A stretch of DNA of 64,000 nt, taken from positions 1-64,000 of the forward strand of contig CAJEXW010000009.1 of assembly GCA_903994525.1 (NCBI GenBank), in the 5' to 3' direction. This document shows, one piece after another, positions 23,678 through 31,719 of the stretch (position 1 is the stretch's first letter; each line of letters starts with the position of its first letter). The position numbers and the translations under genes were made by a program. This DNA comes from an uncultured Chlorobiaceae bacterium (lineage in GTDB: Bacteria > Bacteroidota > Chlorobiia > Chlorobiales > Chlorobiaceae). Under the pieces are notes generated by a model. The model made no database searches. It was not told the origin of the DNA and saw only the letters and a list, made by a program, of their open reading frames with translations.

Positions 23678-24640
23678 TTATGAAATGTTAGCCGCAACCC
23701 ATTCGCGCATATACTTTATTAGCTCCGGCACAGGAAGACCAGGAATGTCATCTTTGTGAAAACCGTGTTCCAATAAGTATTCGTAATTATCTGCCATGAA
23801 TTGCATAAAAGAGATCGAAGAGTGCAGAAGGACCTGGCAGATCGATTCCGGTGCGCCGGGAGACCGGCAGGAGGTCAAGAGGTGAAAGTCCTTTACAGTG
23901 AAAGAGTAGCGATCTACACTGGCCCCGAGTCATGCGCGGGTGGCCCTGAGGCCATACGTGAAGCGTTGACAGGGGTGCGTATAGGCCAGCCATTGAGCGG
24001 CGAAAAATCAATCTGGGGGGCCGATGCTCTCGAAATGGCAGAAGGCAATATGAACAGGCGCGATAATGCGAGTGCTTGTTTGCCCCCACGTCGTCTGAGA
24101 CCCTGGCATGTACGTACATCTTCTGCACGGGAACCGGGAGATCTTCAACACCACCCGTCGTCGGTGGCGGGTCGCATCGGGAAGGCCATTGGCCGAAGCC
24201 GATGATGTACGGTAAGGAGAAGTCAGACCTGCTGATAATACCTGAGCAGGCGAACAAAGCGGGAGTTCTCGCTGAGGAGTCTGTGGAGGGAAGCGGTGGG
24301 AACAAGAGGAATGCGGAAGAGCAAAACACGGTCCGAACACAGAGTGGGGATGCCGTGTCCCAAGCGCAGGCCCGCATACGCGAAGCAGTTTCGCGTCAAA
24401 TACTCAAGTTAGGAGCCGGATGCGGGAATTCCGCCAGTCCGGATCTGTCCGAGGGCGAGGGGAAACCCTCGTCCCTACCGGGATACATCGTTTACAAGCC
24501 AGTGTCGTACTGCAGTAACAACCCGTACCGGTTCATCGTAGTGGGCAGCGATATCGGAGTTTGAGAGATCAGACAGAGCAATTTGGTATCTGTAAGGCTC
24601 TTTCTCAAGAATCAGGGCAAGCACTTGATAGATGGGATTT
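23678..24640 (-). pseudogene. Decayed gene split by a group II intron in antisense
   Basis: On the minus strand 24487-24640 encodes IYQVLALILEKEPYRYQIAL and then HYDEPVRVVTAVRHWL; 23678-23850 encodes GIDLPGPSALFDLFY in one frame and MADNYEYLLEHGFHKDD and PELIKYMREWV in another. Removing 23851-24484 joins NDV to GIDLPGP in frame, so the two parts belong to one gene; a 1-nt frameshift lies near 23800-23815. The N-terminus is lost at a stop at about 24640. I do not recognise the family with certainty. The C-terminal 42 codons (23678-23806) could be read as a small ORF. Confidence 0.6.
23851..24484 (+). mobile_element. Group II intron lacking its reverse-transcriptase ORF
   Basis: The element starts with the group II 5' consensus GTGCGCC and the domain I strings GAGGTGAAAGTCCT and GAAGCGTTGACAGG that I recognise from bacterial introns. 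Near the 3' end domain V reads GAGCCGGATGCGG, tip GAATT, CCGC, then CCGGATCTG (24413-24447), with the AGC triad. Domain VI is a GAGGG-rich hairpin with CCCTACC carrying the likely branch-point A. I place the end at 24484 (GGGAT), which fits the AY rule and restores the host frame. At about 634 nt there is no room for an intron-encoded protein. It is opposite to the host gene, so it cannot splice from that message. Confidence 0.85.
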
Positions 24641-24683
24641 CATAAACTAAAAAGACTTTATCGCAAATTTTCTATCCATTCTC

Positions 24684-24710
24684 AATTACGTCCGCAGTGC
24701 GGACGCAATT
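24684..24710. repeat. 27-nt palindromic element, copy 2
   Basis: CGTCCGCA and TGCGGACG flank a single G within the same AATTA...CAATT frame as the element at 13844-13870. All arm differences between the two are compensated. It lies in a gap with no gene. Confidence 0.75.
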
Positions 24711-24786
24711 GTACTGAAATGCGATTAACTATTTTTATTTTAAAACAATCGGCGAGTGACGAAACAGCGATCAAGAATTTAAAACT

Positions 24787-24858
24787 GTTGTTGGCGACAG
24801 TTCAGCAACCTGCAAGATCAATGGCGGTGGCTTCTGGCATCGAGAGCTTCAGAATACC
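24787..24858 (-). pseudogene. AbiEi remnant, internally deleted
   Basis: TTGGCGACAGTTCAGCAAC followed directly by CTGCAAGATCAATGGCGG and GAGAGCTTCAGAATACCG matches two separate pieces of the AbiEi remnant (19098-19116 and 19206-19256), with the roughly 90 bases between deleted. It is a second, more decayed AbiEi copy. Confidence 0.7.
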
Positions 24859-24876
24859 GTAAATAGAGGAACAACT

Positions 24877-25077
24877 ATGATAGCAATAAGCACTATCCAG
24901 TACGGAAAGAGTGAAACCTATGAAATTATTCCTGCCCCGAAAATCAGTGATACTGACCGATATTTTTCTGATCCCAATGTTGTTGAACATTTTCAGCACT
25001 CTCTTCAGCAAGTACAGGAGGGTAAAACCACGGTTCTCAAAAAATCAGATATCAAAAACTTCCTGGGACTTGAGTAA
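24877..25077 (+). CDS. Small antitoxin-like protein
   Basis: The 66-residue protein (MIAISTIQYG, later HSLQQVQEGKTTVLKKSDIK) has a short beta-rich start and a helical C-terminal half, as small antitoxins do. I do not recognise the family. GAGG stands 10 bases before the ATG. A frame starting by overlap (ATG at 25077) runs only 38 codons, so any toxin partner appears lost or truncated. Confidence 0.45.
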   Translation: MIAISTIQYGKSETYEIIPAPKISDTDRYFSDPNVVEHFQHSLQQVQEGKTTVLKKSDIKNFLGLE

Positions 25078-25224
25078 TGAGCTATGCGCTTGTATATATG
25101 AAAAACAACCCAGGTGCCAACCGGTCCCGTGATTGCTGTCAAGGGCCGTATAAGCCGAAAGATAGGATATGGTGGAGCTTATGTCAGTTATGAACCAGCG
25201 GCCTGAAGAGGAAGTTTTTGAGAA

Positions 25225-25353
25225 AGTGTCGCTTCGGTTCCCTCTTTCATCGAGAAGGATTGGTTTGTCACACAAATTATTGCAGTACTTGCTGATCACC
25301 ATGCAGTTGCCGGAGAGTCAGAATTACATTGCGGATTACAGGAATATTTCTTA
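25225..25353 (+). pseudogene. Possible AbiEii/nucleotidyltransferase remnant
   Basis: One frame encodes SVPSFIEKDWFVTQIIAVLA, which resembles the N-terminal EKDxxVTQ motif of AbiEii/AbiGii nucleotidyltransferase toxins. The GG(T/S)xL nucleotidyltransferase signature that should follow is absent. With AbiEi pieces at 19 and 24.8 kb it suggests a dismantled AbiE system. The match is short. Confidence 0.4.
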
Positions 25354-25412
25354 ATGTTTGATGCCGACCGGCTTCATCAGTCGCTGGGCTGTGGGTACTT
25401 GATAATGTTTTT

Positions 25413-25572
25413 GTACCATCAGAATTGTCAGCAACGCCTGAAGAAATTTCAGCTACTCAATGGCAACTTGATGAACTTGATCGCAGAAGCGCCGAATATG
25501 CTCAAAACCCCCTCATCAGGAATTTCATGGGAAGGGGTAAAACGCTACATATTATCCCGCTCTGCTGAATAA
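25413..25572 (+). pseudogene. Addiction-module antitoxin (TIGR02574-like) with +1 frameshift
   Basis: The first frame gives ATQWQLDELDRRSAEYAQNP and, after a run of five C (25508-25512), the next frame gives SSGISWEGVKRYILSRSAE. Together they form the C-terminal pattern of putative addiction-module component antitoxins (RelE-type partner). Removing one C would restore the frame. No toxin gene follows. Confidence 0.6.
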
Positions 25573-25612
25573 GGTATTTCGTTAAAATAGATCAATTTTA
25601 TTTATTACTACC

Positions 25613-25846
25613 ATGCAATTGACCATAACATTACCCGATATTCTTCCTGATGAAATATCGCGTGTTATTAAAAAAGTAAAAGAAATATTTACTCAGGAAG
25701 GTATTGTGGCGGAAATAACGCCCGAGCCGTTGTCAACAGATGCCTGGGATAGCCTCAATTTTGCTGAAATAGCTGTTGATACCGGTAGAGTTGATTTTGC
25801 CGAAAATCACGATCATTATCTGTATGGTATTGCCAAGCGATCATGA
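25613..25846 (+). CDS. Putative antitoxin of PIN-domain module
   Basis: The 77-residue acidic protein (MQLTITLPDILPDEISR start, DAWDSLNFAEIAVDTGRVDF in the C-terminal half) precedes a PIN-domain gene and overlaps it by ATGA, the usual layout of antitoxin before toxin. I see no clear DNA-binding motif of the AbrB or ribbon-helix-helix type. Antitoxin is inferred from size, charge and position. Confidence 0.6.
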   Translation: MQLTITLPDILPDEISRVIKKVKEIFTQEGIVAEITPEPLSTDAWDSLNFAEIAVDTGRVDFAENHDHYLYGIAKRS

Positions 25847-26265
25847 ATCATATTTTTTTTGATACATCGGCATTGATTGCTGTGGGTAATAAACGAGATT
25901 CTTTTCATTATCAGGCATGTGCTATCAATGATGAATTGAGCAGATCAAACGTTACATTTATTACAACGAATGCCATTCTGCTTGAATTTGGGAATGCTTT
26001 CAGTACAATTCATCTCAAGCCTTTTGCGATAAAGCTGATAAATGCCATCATGCAGTCAAAGAGGTGGAAAAGCATCGAAATTGATCAAAACATTATGAAT
26101 AGAGGCATTGAGTTGTTCAGTCAAATGATCGATAAAGAATGGGGGCTTGTTGATTGCTGTAGTATGGTTGTTGCAAAAGATATGAGTATCCGTAATATCT
26201 TTAGTACAGATCACCATTTTGAACAAGCAGGGTTTGATATTTTATTAAAGAACCCTAAAAATTGA
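25843..26265 (+). CDS. PIN-domain toxin, VapC-like
   Basis: The 140-residue protein has the acidic residues of a PIN ribonuclease: D7 in FFDTSAL, an E in LLEFGNA, D near residue 104 in WGLVDCCS, and the closing FSTDHHFEQAGF. VapC-type PIN proteins cleave tRNA or rRNA when freed from the antitoxin. Length is normal and the fold is intact. It is coupled to the upstream antitoxin-like gene and overlaps the following gene by 4 bases, which is unusual for a bare TA pair. Confidence 0.78.
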   Translation: MNHIFFDTSALIAVGNKRDSFHYQACAINDELSRSNVTFITTNAILLEFGNAFSTIHLKPFAIKLINAIMQSKRWKSIEIDQNIMNRGIELFSQMIDKEWGLVDCCSMVVAKDMSIRNIFSTDHHFEQAGFDILLKNPKN

Positions 26266-26726
26266 CTTTTGAACTTTTAGTTTCATCGATGGCTTTTTTC
26301 TGGTTGCCAATTATTTCGGCAATGGTAACTTTACTTCTGTCGATATGCTATGTGGCTTATGTTTTACTCTGGAAATTTAAATATTCACGGGTACCATCTC
26401 CATCGTCAATAATTTCATACGTGGATGGTCATCCCGACTCTTCACTTGCTCTTCAGGATGGGCTTTCGGGATTGCTTAAAGAATACTCTGACTCTGTGGA
26501 TTATAACTTTATGCAAAATCAACACAGGAAAAGTAAATTACTGTTAGCGCAGCGGTTAGCATTTATATCATTTGCTATTCTTATTTTGTGTATCCCTCAA
26601 TGGGTAATCAATTTTAGTCACAACGAACGACAAGCACTGCCAGTTCAAATTGTTTCACCTGTCCAAATTATTAAGGAGTCAAAATGTCAAATGCCACAGC
26701 CAGACCAAAACCAGTACAACAAATAA
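26262..26726 (+). CDS. Small membrane protein behind the PIN toxin
   Basis: The frame starts with TTG at 26262 overlapping the toxin stop; an ATG at 26289 (MAFFWLPII) is an alternative. The product of about 150 residues has a long hydrophobic segment at residues 10-38, a cytoplasmic-type middle part (SSIISYVDGHPDSS) and a second transmembrane segment at about 105-123, followed by a polar tail. The family is unknown to me. Position suggests co-expression with the PIN module. Confidence 0.55.
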   Translation: MTFELLVSSMAFFWLPIISAMVTLLLSICYVAYVLLWKFKYSRVPSPSSIISYVDGHPDSSLALQDGLSGLLKEYSDSVDYNFMQNQHRKSKLLLAQRLAFISFAILILCIPQWVINFSHNERQALPVQIVSPVQIIKESKCQMPQPDQNQYNK

Positions 26727-26914
26727 TGAGGGAGTCGCAACCAGCCAGTTCACCCCAAACTGCTGTCCAGCAACCAAACACCAGTTCTATGGCAATGGAT
26801 TCGGTTAGTTCAGGTGCATCTATACCCGCGTTTCCTCAAAGCGTTTTACATTTAGAGTCGTTCGATCCTAAAGCTGGGGGTAATAAAAAATTTGGAAAGG
26901 TAAAATCGTTATAG
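26684..26914 (+). CDS. Small disordered protein
   Basis: The 76-residue Ser/Gln/Pro-rich protein has AAGGAG 8 bases ahead of its ATG, a better ribosome-binding site than its neighbours have. It overlaps the preceding membrane-protein gene by 43 bases in another frame. It ends with a basic KKFGKVKSL. No domain is recognised. Confidence 0.5.
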   Translation: MSNATARPKPVQQIMRESQPASSPQTAVQQPNTSSMAMDSVSSGASIPAFPQSVLHLESFDPKAGGNKKFGKVKSL

Positions 26915-26936
26915 CCCGACTGTTTACCGTACCAGG

Positions 26937-27251
26937 TCAATTTCTGCTATTGACCTGTGCATCTATAACAAGGTTCATCTGTTCCTTTAAAATGCTCAAT
27001 CGTTCAGCCGCCTCTGGATCGCCTAATGCTCCCTGCAGCCTCAAAACAGCACTTTTTGCATAAAAACCACCTTGAGGCTCTAACTGCAAGCGCTTTTCGG
27101 TTACTCCGATTTCAATGCTGGCAATTTCAACAACCTCCAAAATCTCTTCTGACAGTGTGGGATCTTTTCTCATCATCTTCAGGGCGTTATAGGCCTCTTT
27201 GAATTGCCCGGCCTCAATCTGCTCAATAATATTTTGTAGTTGTGTGTTCAT
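26937..27251 (-). CDS. Hypothetical helical protein
   Basis: The 104-residue protein is predicted all-helical by its heptad-like spacing (NIIEQIEAGQFKEAYNALKM), resembling a short TPR/HEAT-like bundle, without a signal peptide. It lies on the opposite strand between two TA modules. I do not recognise it. Confidence 0.55.
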   Translation of the reverse strand: MNTQLQNIIEQIEAGQFKEAYNALKMMRKDPTLSEEILEVVEIASIEIGVTEKRLQLEPQGGFYAKSAVLRLQGALGDPEAAERLSILKEQMNLVIDAQVNSRN

Positions 27252-27450
27252 GGTTTTATTTATTTTTTACTTCTGAAATATAATTTATAAGTGATTATCG
27301 GCTTTTGTCGGGTACTTTATTCTGCCTGGTCACGCCTCGATAATTTTTATCTGCATGAAAGATAGCGCTGATAACACAGGAAAAAAAGAATCATCCAAAT
27401 TTTTGGATCCTTCACGTCAATTGAGATTTCCCTCTTGCTTTCACGAAAAA

Positions 27451-27476
27451 AGATAGTTATCATTGGTGATTATCTA
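27451..27476 (+). promoter_or_regulatory. Imperfect dyad upstream of vapB, possible autoregulatory operator
   Basis: AGATAGTTATCA (27451-27462) faces TGATTATCT across four bases. It lies about 25 bases ahead of the vapB start, where VapBC complexes usually bind and repress their own operon. A second, perfect dyad (ATCCAAA-TT-TTTGGAT) lies at 27393-27408. No binding data can be seen in sequence. Confidence 0.4.
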
Positions 27477-27500
27477 TTTTGAAAGTAAAAAGGGGGGAGT

Positions 27501-27734
27501 ATGGATACAGCACGCATTTTTCCATCCGGTCGAAGTCAGGCCGTCCGTTTACCAAAGGAGTACCGGTTTAAAGGCAACGACGTTATGATCAAACATTTTG
27601 GCAATGGTGTACTCCTGTTGCCGATTGATACATCGTGGTCCATGCTTGAAGCGGCTTTGCAGGAATTTGAACCTGGATTTGTATTAACGAGAGAACAACC
27701 TGAGGAGCAGAGCCGGGAGGAGATTGCCCCGTGA
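27501..27734 (+). CDS. vapB: VapB-type (AbrB-fold) antitoxin
   Basis: The 77-residue protein begins with the swapped-hairpin AbrB/SpoVT pattern ARIFPSGRSQAVRLPKEYRF, the standard VapB DNA-binding start, followed by an acidic tail that would bind VapC. AAAGGGGGGAG precedes the ATG. It overlaps vapC by 4 bases (GTGA). Confidence 0.88.
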   Translation: MDTARIFPSGRSQAVRLPKEYRFKGNDVMIKHFGNGVLLLPIDTSWSMLEAALQEFEPGFVLTREQPEEQSREEIAP

Positions 27735-28129
27735 GCTACCTTCTCGATACCAATATCTGCATCTACATCATCAATGCACGTCCACCACATGTTCTGGAAC
27801 GGTTCAGGCAGGTGAGCATTGGCAATATTGCTGTTTCATCCATCACCGCTGCTGAACTGGCTTTTGGTGTCATTAAAAGCGGATCCGAGAGAAATCGTCG
27901 TGCTCTTGAAATGTTTTTTGCACCACTCGAACTCTTCCCGTTTGATGAAACAGCAATCTGGCATTATGGTGAAATACGGCGAGAGCTTGAAAAACGCGGA
28001 GAACCAATCGGAGCGCTTGACACCATGATTGCTGCTCACGCAAAGGCGCTGAATGCGGTGCTGGTCACCAATAACAGCCGGGAGTTCAGTCGGGTAGCGG
28101 GGTTGATGATTGAAAATTGGGCAGAATGA
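27731..28129 (+). CDS. vapC: VapC PIN-domain ribonuclease toxin
   Basis: The 132-residue PIN protein has YLLDTNICIYII with the first Asp, an E in TAAELAFG, the GALDTMIAAHA motif with the third acid, and VTNNSREFSRV at the end. All active-site acids are present. It starts with GTG inside the vapB stop. The downstream recB frame starts right at its 3' end, so read-through into recB is likely. Confidence 0.9.
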   Translation: MSYLLDTNICIYIINARPPHVLERFRQVSIGNIAVSSITAAELAFGVIKSGSERNRRALEMFFAPLELFPFDETAIWHYGEIRRELEKRGEPIGALDTMIAAHAKALNAVLVTNNSREFSRVAGLMIENWAE

Positions 28130-28130
28130 T

Positions 28131-31100
28131 GTGAGGACACTACACCACATTCAGGTCGCCCTCTCCGGCACCAACCTTATCGAGGCAAGCGCCGGGACGG
28201 GGAAGACCTACGCCATTGCCTCGCTCTATCTGCGGCTGCTGGTGGAGCAGGAGCTGTTGCCGGAGCAGATTCTTGTGGTGACCTATACCGAGGCGGCGAC
28301 GCAGGAGCTTCGTGCCAGAATCCGCGCTCGTATCCGTGAGGCGCTTGAGGTGATGGAGGGGGGCAACACCAACGACGCATTTCTTGAAGAGCTGCACGAA
28401 AAGGCCTCTCAAACCGGCATGAAAAGGGTGCGCGATCTCCTGGAGCGATCTCTTGGTGCCTTCGATACGGCCTCGATTTTCACTATTCATGGTTTCTGCC
28501 TGCGGGCGTTGCAGGATAATGCTTTTGAAAGCGGTTCACTGTACGATACCGAACTGGTGACTGACCAGACAGGGCTGCTTCGCGATATTGTGGAGGATTT
28601 CTGGAGAATGCACTTTTTCCGCGAACCTTCACCGCTGCTTGGCTATACCCTGCGCAATCGTCACTCGCCTGAAACCTTTATTTCGCTGCTGAGAAATCTT
28701 CATGCCGGTACCGGGGTGGAGGTTATCCCCGACTTCAGCGACGAGGAGATACGGATGCTTGACGAGGCGTGCTGCGCCGCATACTCGGAGACAAGCACTC
28801 TCTGGAAGCGTGAACGTGAGAGCATTACAGAGCTCTTGACAACAAACAAGGGGCTGAAGCGATCGCAGGATACTTACCGGATAGACCTGCTTGAGCCACT
28901 CTTTGCCGACATGGATGCCTTTGTTGCTGCTGGCAACCCTTATGACCTTTTCGCTGACTTTAACAAGTTTACAGCAAGTGCCATCAGTGAAGGGACGAAG
29001 TTGAAAAACACGCCACCGGATCACCCTCTCTTCGCGAACTGCCAGCGGTTGCACGATGCGGTGCAGAGTCGCTTTCTTGCACTCAAGGCTGAGCTGGTTC
29101 GCTTTTACCGAAAGAGCCTGCCGCAACGCAAACGGGCCAGCAATGTTCGCTTTTTCGACGACCTGCTCGAAGATCTCTATCGAGCGCTCCTTTCGGATGG
29201 AGGCGGGGTGATACTGGCTGGGCTGCTTCGAGCCAAGTACCGGGCGGCGCTGATTGACGAGTTTCAGGATACCGATCCGGTGCAGTATGAGATTTTCAGG
29301 AGCATTTACGCTGGCAGTGACTTGCCGCTCTTTCTTATTGGCGACCCTAAACAGGCGATCTACAGCTTTCGTGGCGCGGATATTTTCGCCTACATGCGGG
29401 CGGCCCGTGAAGTGAGTGATGAGTGTCGTTTTACCCTGACGGATAACTGGCGCTCATCTCCGCCGCTGCTCAATGCTTTCAATACCTTGTTCGACAATGA
29501 AAGGCGACCCTTTCTCTATGATGAAATTCTCTACCATCCTCTTTCTGCGGGAAACCGTAAAGAGAGTGAGAGCGGGGAGGGGAGCGAGAGTGAGCCGATG
29601 CAGCTCTGGTTTATGGACTCCAGTGATGAAAAGAGCGGCGTATGGACGGTTGAGGATGCTGGCACTTTTGCCTCCAAAGCGCTGGCCGGGGAAATTGTGC
29701 GTCTCCTGAAGGATGGTGAAATCCTTGTAGGGGGCAACGCTCTCACCGCTGGCGACATTGCCGTGATTGTGCGCACGCACCGGCAGGCAACCATGGTGCT
29801 CAACGCCCTCAGTGCACGAGGTATTGCGGGGGTGATGCGGAGCGACAAAAGCATCTTTGCAACAAGGGAGGCCGAAGAGGTGCGCATTCTGCTCTCTGCT
29901 CTTGGCGATCCAGGTAATGAAGCGAAGCTGCGGGCTGCGCTGGTGACCGATCTCCTCGGCAGGTCAGGCAACGAGATTGCCAGCTTGCTTGATGATGAGG
30001 AGTTGTGGACGGAGTGCCTCAGGTCGTTCCGTCACTTTCATGAGCTTTGGCTTCAGCGGGGTTGTATGGTGATGAGCCGTGAGCTGATGGCCAGCGAGGG
30101 GGTTCGCGGTCGTCTACTTGGTTATGCTGATGGAGAGCGGCGGCTCACCAATATTCTGCACTGTTTTGAGCTGCTCCATGGGGAGGAACATGAGCTCGGA
30201 TTGGGCATGGAGGGGCTGATTGCCTGGTTCAGCGAACGGCTTGGGGCTGAGGATGAGCAGGAGGAGCACCAGATTCGCCTTGAAACGGATGATGCGGCGG
30301 TGAAGATTGTCACCATCCATGTCAGCAAGGGACTTGAGTACCCGGTGGTCTTCTGCCCCTTTCTCTGGGGTGTTGCTAACCACAAGGGCGAGGTGGTGAT
30401 GTTTCACAATGAGCAGTGGACGCTCGTGAAGGATTTTGGCTCTTCCGATATTGACAGTCACCGCTCTCTGGCCGCAAAGGAGTCGCTGGCGGAGAGTCTC
30501 CGGCTGCTCTATGTGGCGCTGACCAGAGCGAAGTACCGCTGCTATCTTTTTGCGGGCAAAACCCGTGCGGACACCTCGCCGATCAACTATCTGCTTCATG
30601 CTTCGGGTGATACTCGGGAAAAGGAGAACCCGGCGATGGCCCTTGTTGCTGAAATGAAAGCCATGAGCGCAGCAACGATGGGTGCGCAGTTACAGGAGTT
30701 TGCCGAGAGTTCAGGGGGAGCTGTCGGTTTCAGGCGGATGAATCGGGAGGATGTTGCGGAGAAGTCACTTCTTCCCCGTCTATCCACAGTCTCCGACAAG
30801 CCACACCTGCGCAGTTTCAGTGGCAGGGTTGACACTGGCTGGCGTGTCTCAAGCTTCACCTCTTTCAGCCGCCACGAATCCGGCCCCAGACCGCAAAGCG
30901 CAGAGTTGCCGGATCGCGATGAGGCGCGTCAGGCATGGGAATCGCCAATGAAAGCCGCTGGCGGGCAGAGCATTTTCACTTTTCCCAAAGGTGCGCAGGC
31001 GGGTATCTTCATGCACGAAATTTTTGAGAAGCTCAATTTTGCTTCGCCCACCGATGAGACGATTCGTGACTTGGTCGTGCAGGGTCTGCAGCGGTACAAC

Positions 31101-31715
31101 TATAATCCGGAGTGGGAGCCGCATATTATCGGCATGGTGCATAATGTCCTCAGTACACCACTCTCGTCGCATGACACTCTCTTTACCCTTGGCTCTCTCA
31201 AGAAGGGGAGCTGGAGCACCGAGCTGGAGTTTTTCTTCCCTCTCCGCTTTATCAACTCATCGACGCTTGGCGAGCTTCTTGCGCGTCACGGGTTTTTGTC
31301 CGGCGGGATTGATCTTGCCCGGCTTGCTGAGGCTCTCCAGTTCAAGCCGGTCAAGGGAATGCTTATGGGATTCATGGATATGGTTTTCGAAGAGGGTGGT
31401 CGCTATTACCTGCTCGACTGGAAATCAAACCATCTTGGAAACTCCCTTGATGACTACGGTCAATCCGATATGACGGAGGCGATGCAGAACAACCTCTATC
31501 CGCTTCAGTACCTGCTCTACACGGTGGCGCTCAACCGCTATCTTTCGCTGCGGGTCAAAAACTACCGTTATGCCTCCCATTTCGGTGGTGTGATCTACGT
31601 CTTTCTGCGCGGGGTGAGCAGGGAGCAGGGAGAGAGCAGAGGATTCTTTCGCGATCTTCCCTCCGAAGGGCTGATCGAGGCATTGACCGATATGTTGATT
31701 GAGGAGGGAGGATAA
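28131..31715 (+). CDS. recB: Exodeoxyribonuclease V beta subunit, RecB
   Basis: This is the 3'-5' helicase and nuclease subunit of RecBCD, which repairs double-strand breaks and degrades unprotected linear DNA. Walker A is ASAGTGKT close to the N-terminus; the UvrD-type core shows FQDTDPVQYEIF, GDPKQAIYSFRGAD and, later, TIHVSKGLEYPVVF. The C-terminal nuclease has GFMDMVFEE and YLLDWKSNHLG with the catalytic D and DxK. I place the start at the GTG at 28131, one base after vapC; a TTG at 28110 in the same frame is possible. recD follows. recC, usually just upstream, is absent from that position, where VapBC and the island lie. Confidence 0.9.
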   Translation: MRTLHHIQVALSGTNLIEASAGTGKTYAIASLYLRLLVEQELLPEQILVVTYTEAATQELRARIRARIREALEVMEGGNTNDAFLEELHEKASQTGMKRVRDLLERSLGAFDTASIFTIHGFCLRALQDNAFESGSLYDTELVTDQTGLLRDIVEDFWRMHFFREPSPLLGYTLRNRHSPETFISLLRNLHAGTGVEVIPDFSDEEIRMLDEACCAAYSETSTLWKRERESITELLTTNKGLKRSQDTYRIDLLEPLFADMDAFVAAGNPYDLFADFNKFTASAISEGTKLKNTPPDHPLFANCQRLHDAVQSRFLALKAELVRFYRKSLPQRKRASNVRFFDDLLEDLYRALLSDGGGVILAGLLRAKYRAALIDEFQDTDPVQYEIFRSIYAGSDLPLFLIGDPKQAIYSFRGADIFAYMRAAREVSDECRFTLTDNWRSSPPLLNAFNTLFDNERRPFLYDEILYHPLSAGNRKESESGEGSESEPMQLWFMDSSDEKSGVWTVEDAGTFASKALAGEIVRLLKDGEILVGGNALTAGDIAVIVRTHRQATMVLNALSARGIAGVMRSDKSIFATREAEEVRILLSALGDPGNEAKLRAALVTDLLGRSGNEIASLLDDEELWTECLRSFRHFHELWLQRGCMVMSRELMASEGVRGRLLGYADGERRLTNILHCFELLHGEEHELGLGMEGLIAWFSERLGAEDEQEEHQIRLETDDAAVKIVTIHVSKGLEYPVVFCPFLWGVANHKGEVVMFHNEQWTLVKDFGSSDIDSHRSLAAKESLAESLRLLYVALTRAKYRCYLFAGKTRADTSPINYLLHASGDTREKENPAMALVAEMKAMSAATMGAQLQEFAESSGGAVGFRRMNREDVAEKSLLPRLSTVSDKPHLRSFSGRVDTGWRVSSFTSFSRHESGPRPQSAELPDRDEARQAWESPMKAAGGQSIFTFPKGAQAGIFMHEIFEKLNFASPTDETIRDLVVQGLQRYNYNPEWEPHIIGMVHNVLSTPLSSHDTLFTLGSLKKGSWSTELEFFFPLRFINSSTLGELLARHGFLSGGIDLARLAEALQFKPVKGMLMGFMDMVFEEGGRYYLLDWKSNHLGNSLDDYGQSDMTEAMQNNLYPLQYLLYTVALNRYLSLRVKNYRYASHFGGVIYVFLRGVSREQGESRGFFRDLPSEGLIEALTDMLIEEGG

Positions 31716-31719
31716 GCCT

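Noticed and set aside
24205-24564. Open frames inside the group II intron region
   Set aside because: They overlap conserved intron RNA domains and show no reverse-transcriptase motif such as YADD.
28110-28130. Start of recB at the TTG at 28110
   Set aside because: It would overlap the end of vapC and add seven residues without similarity; the GTG at 28131 sits where RecB similarity begins. Not fully excluded.
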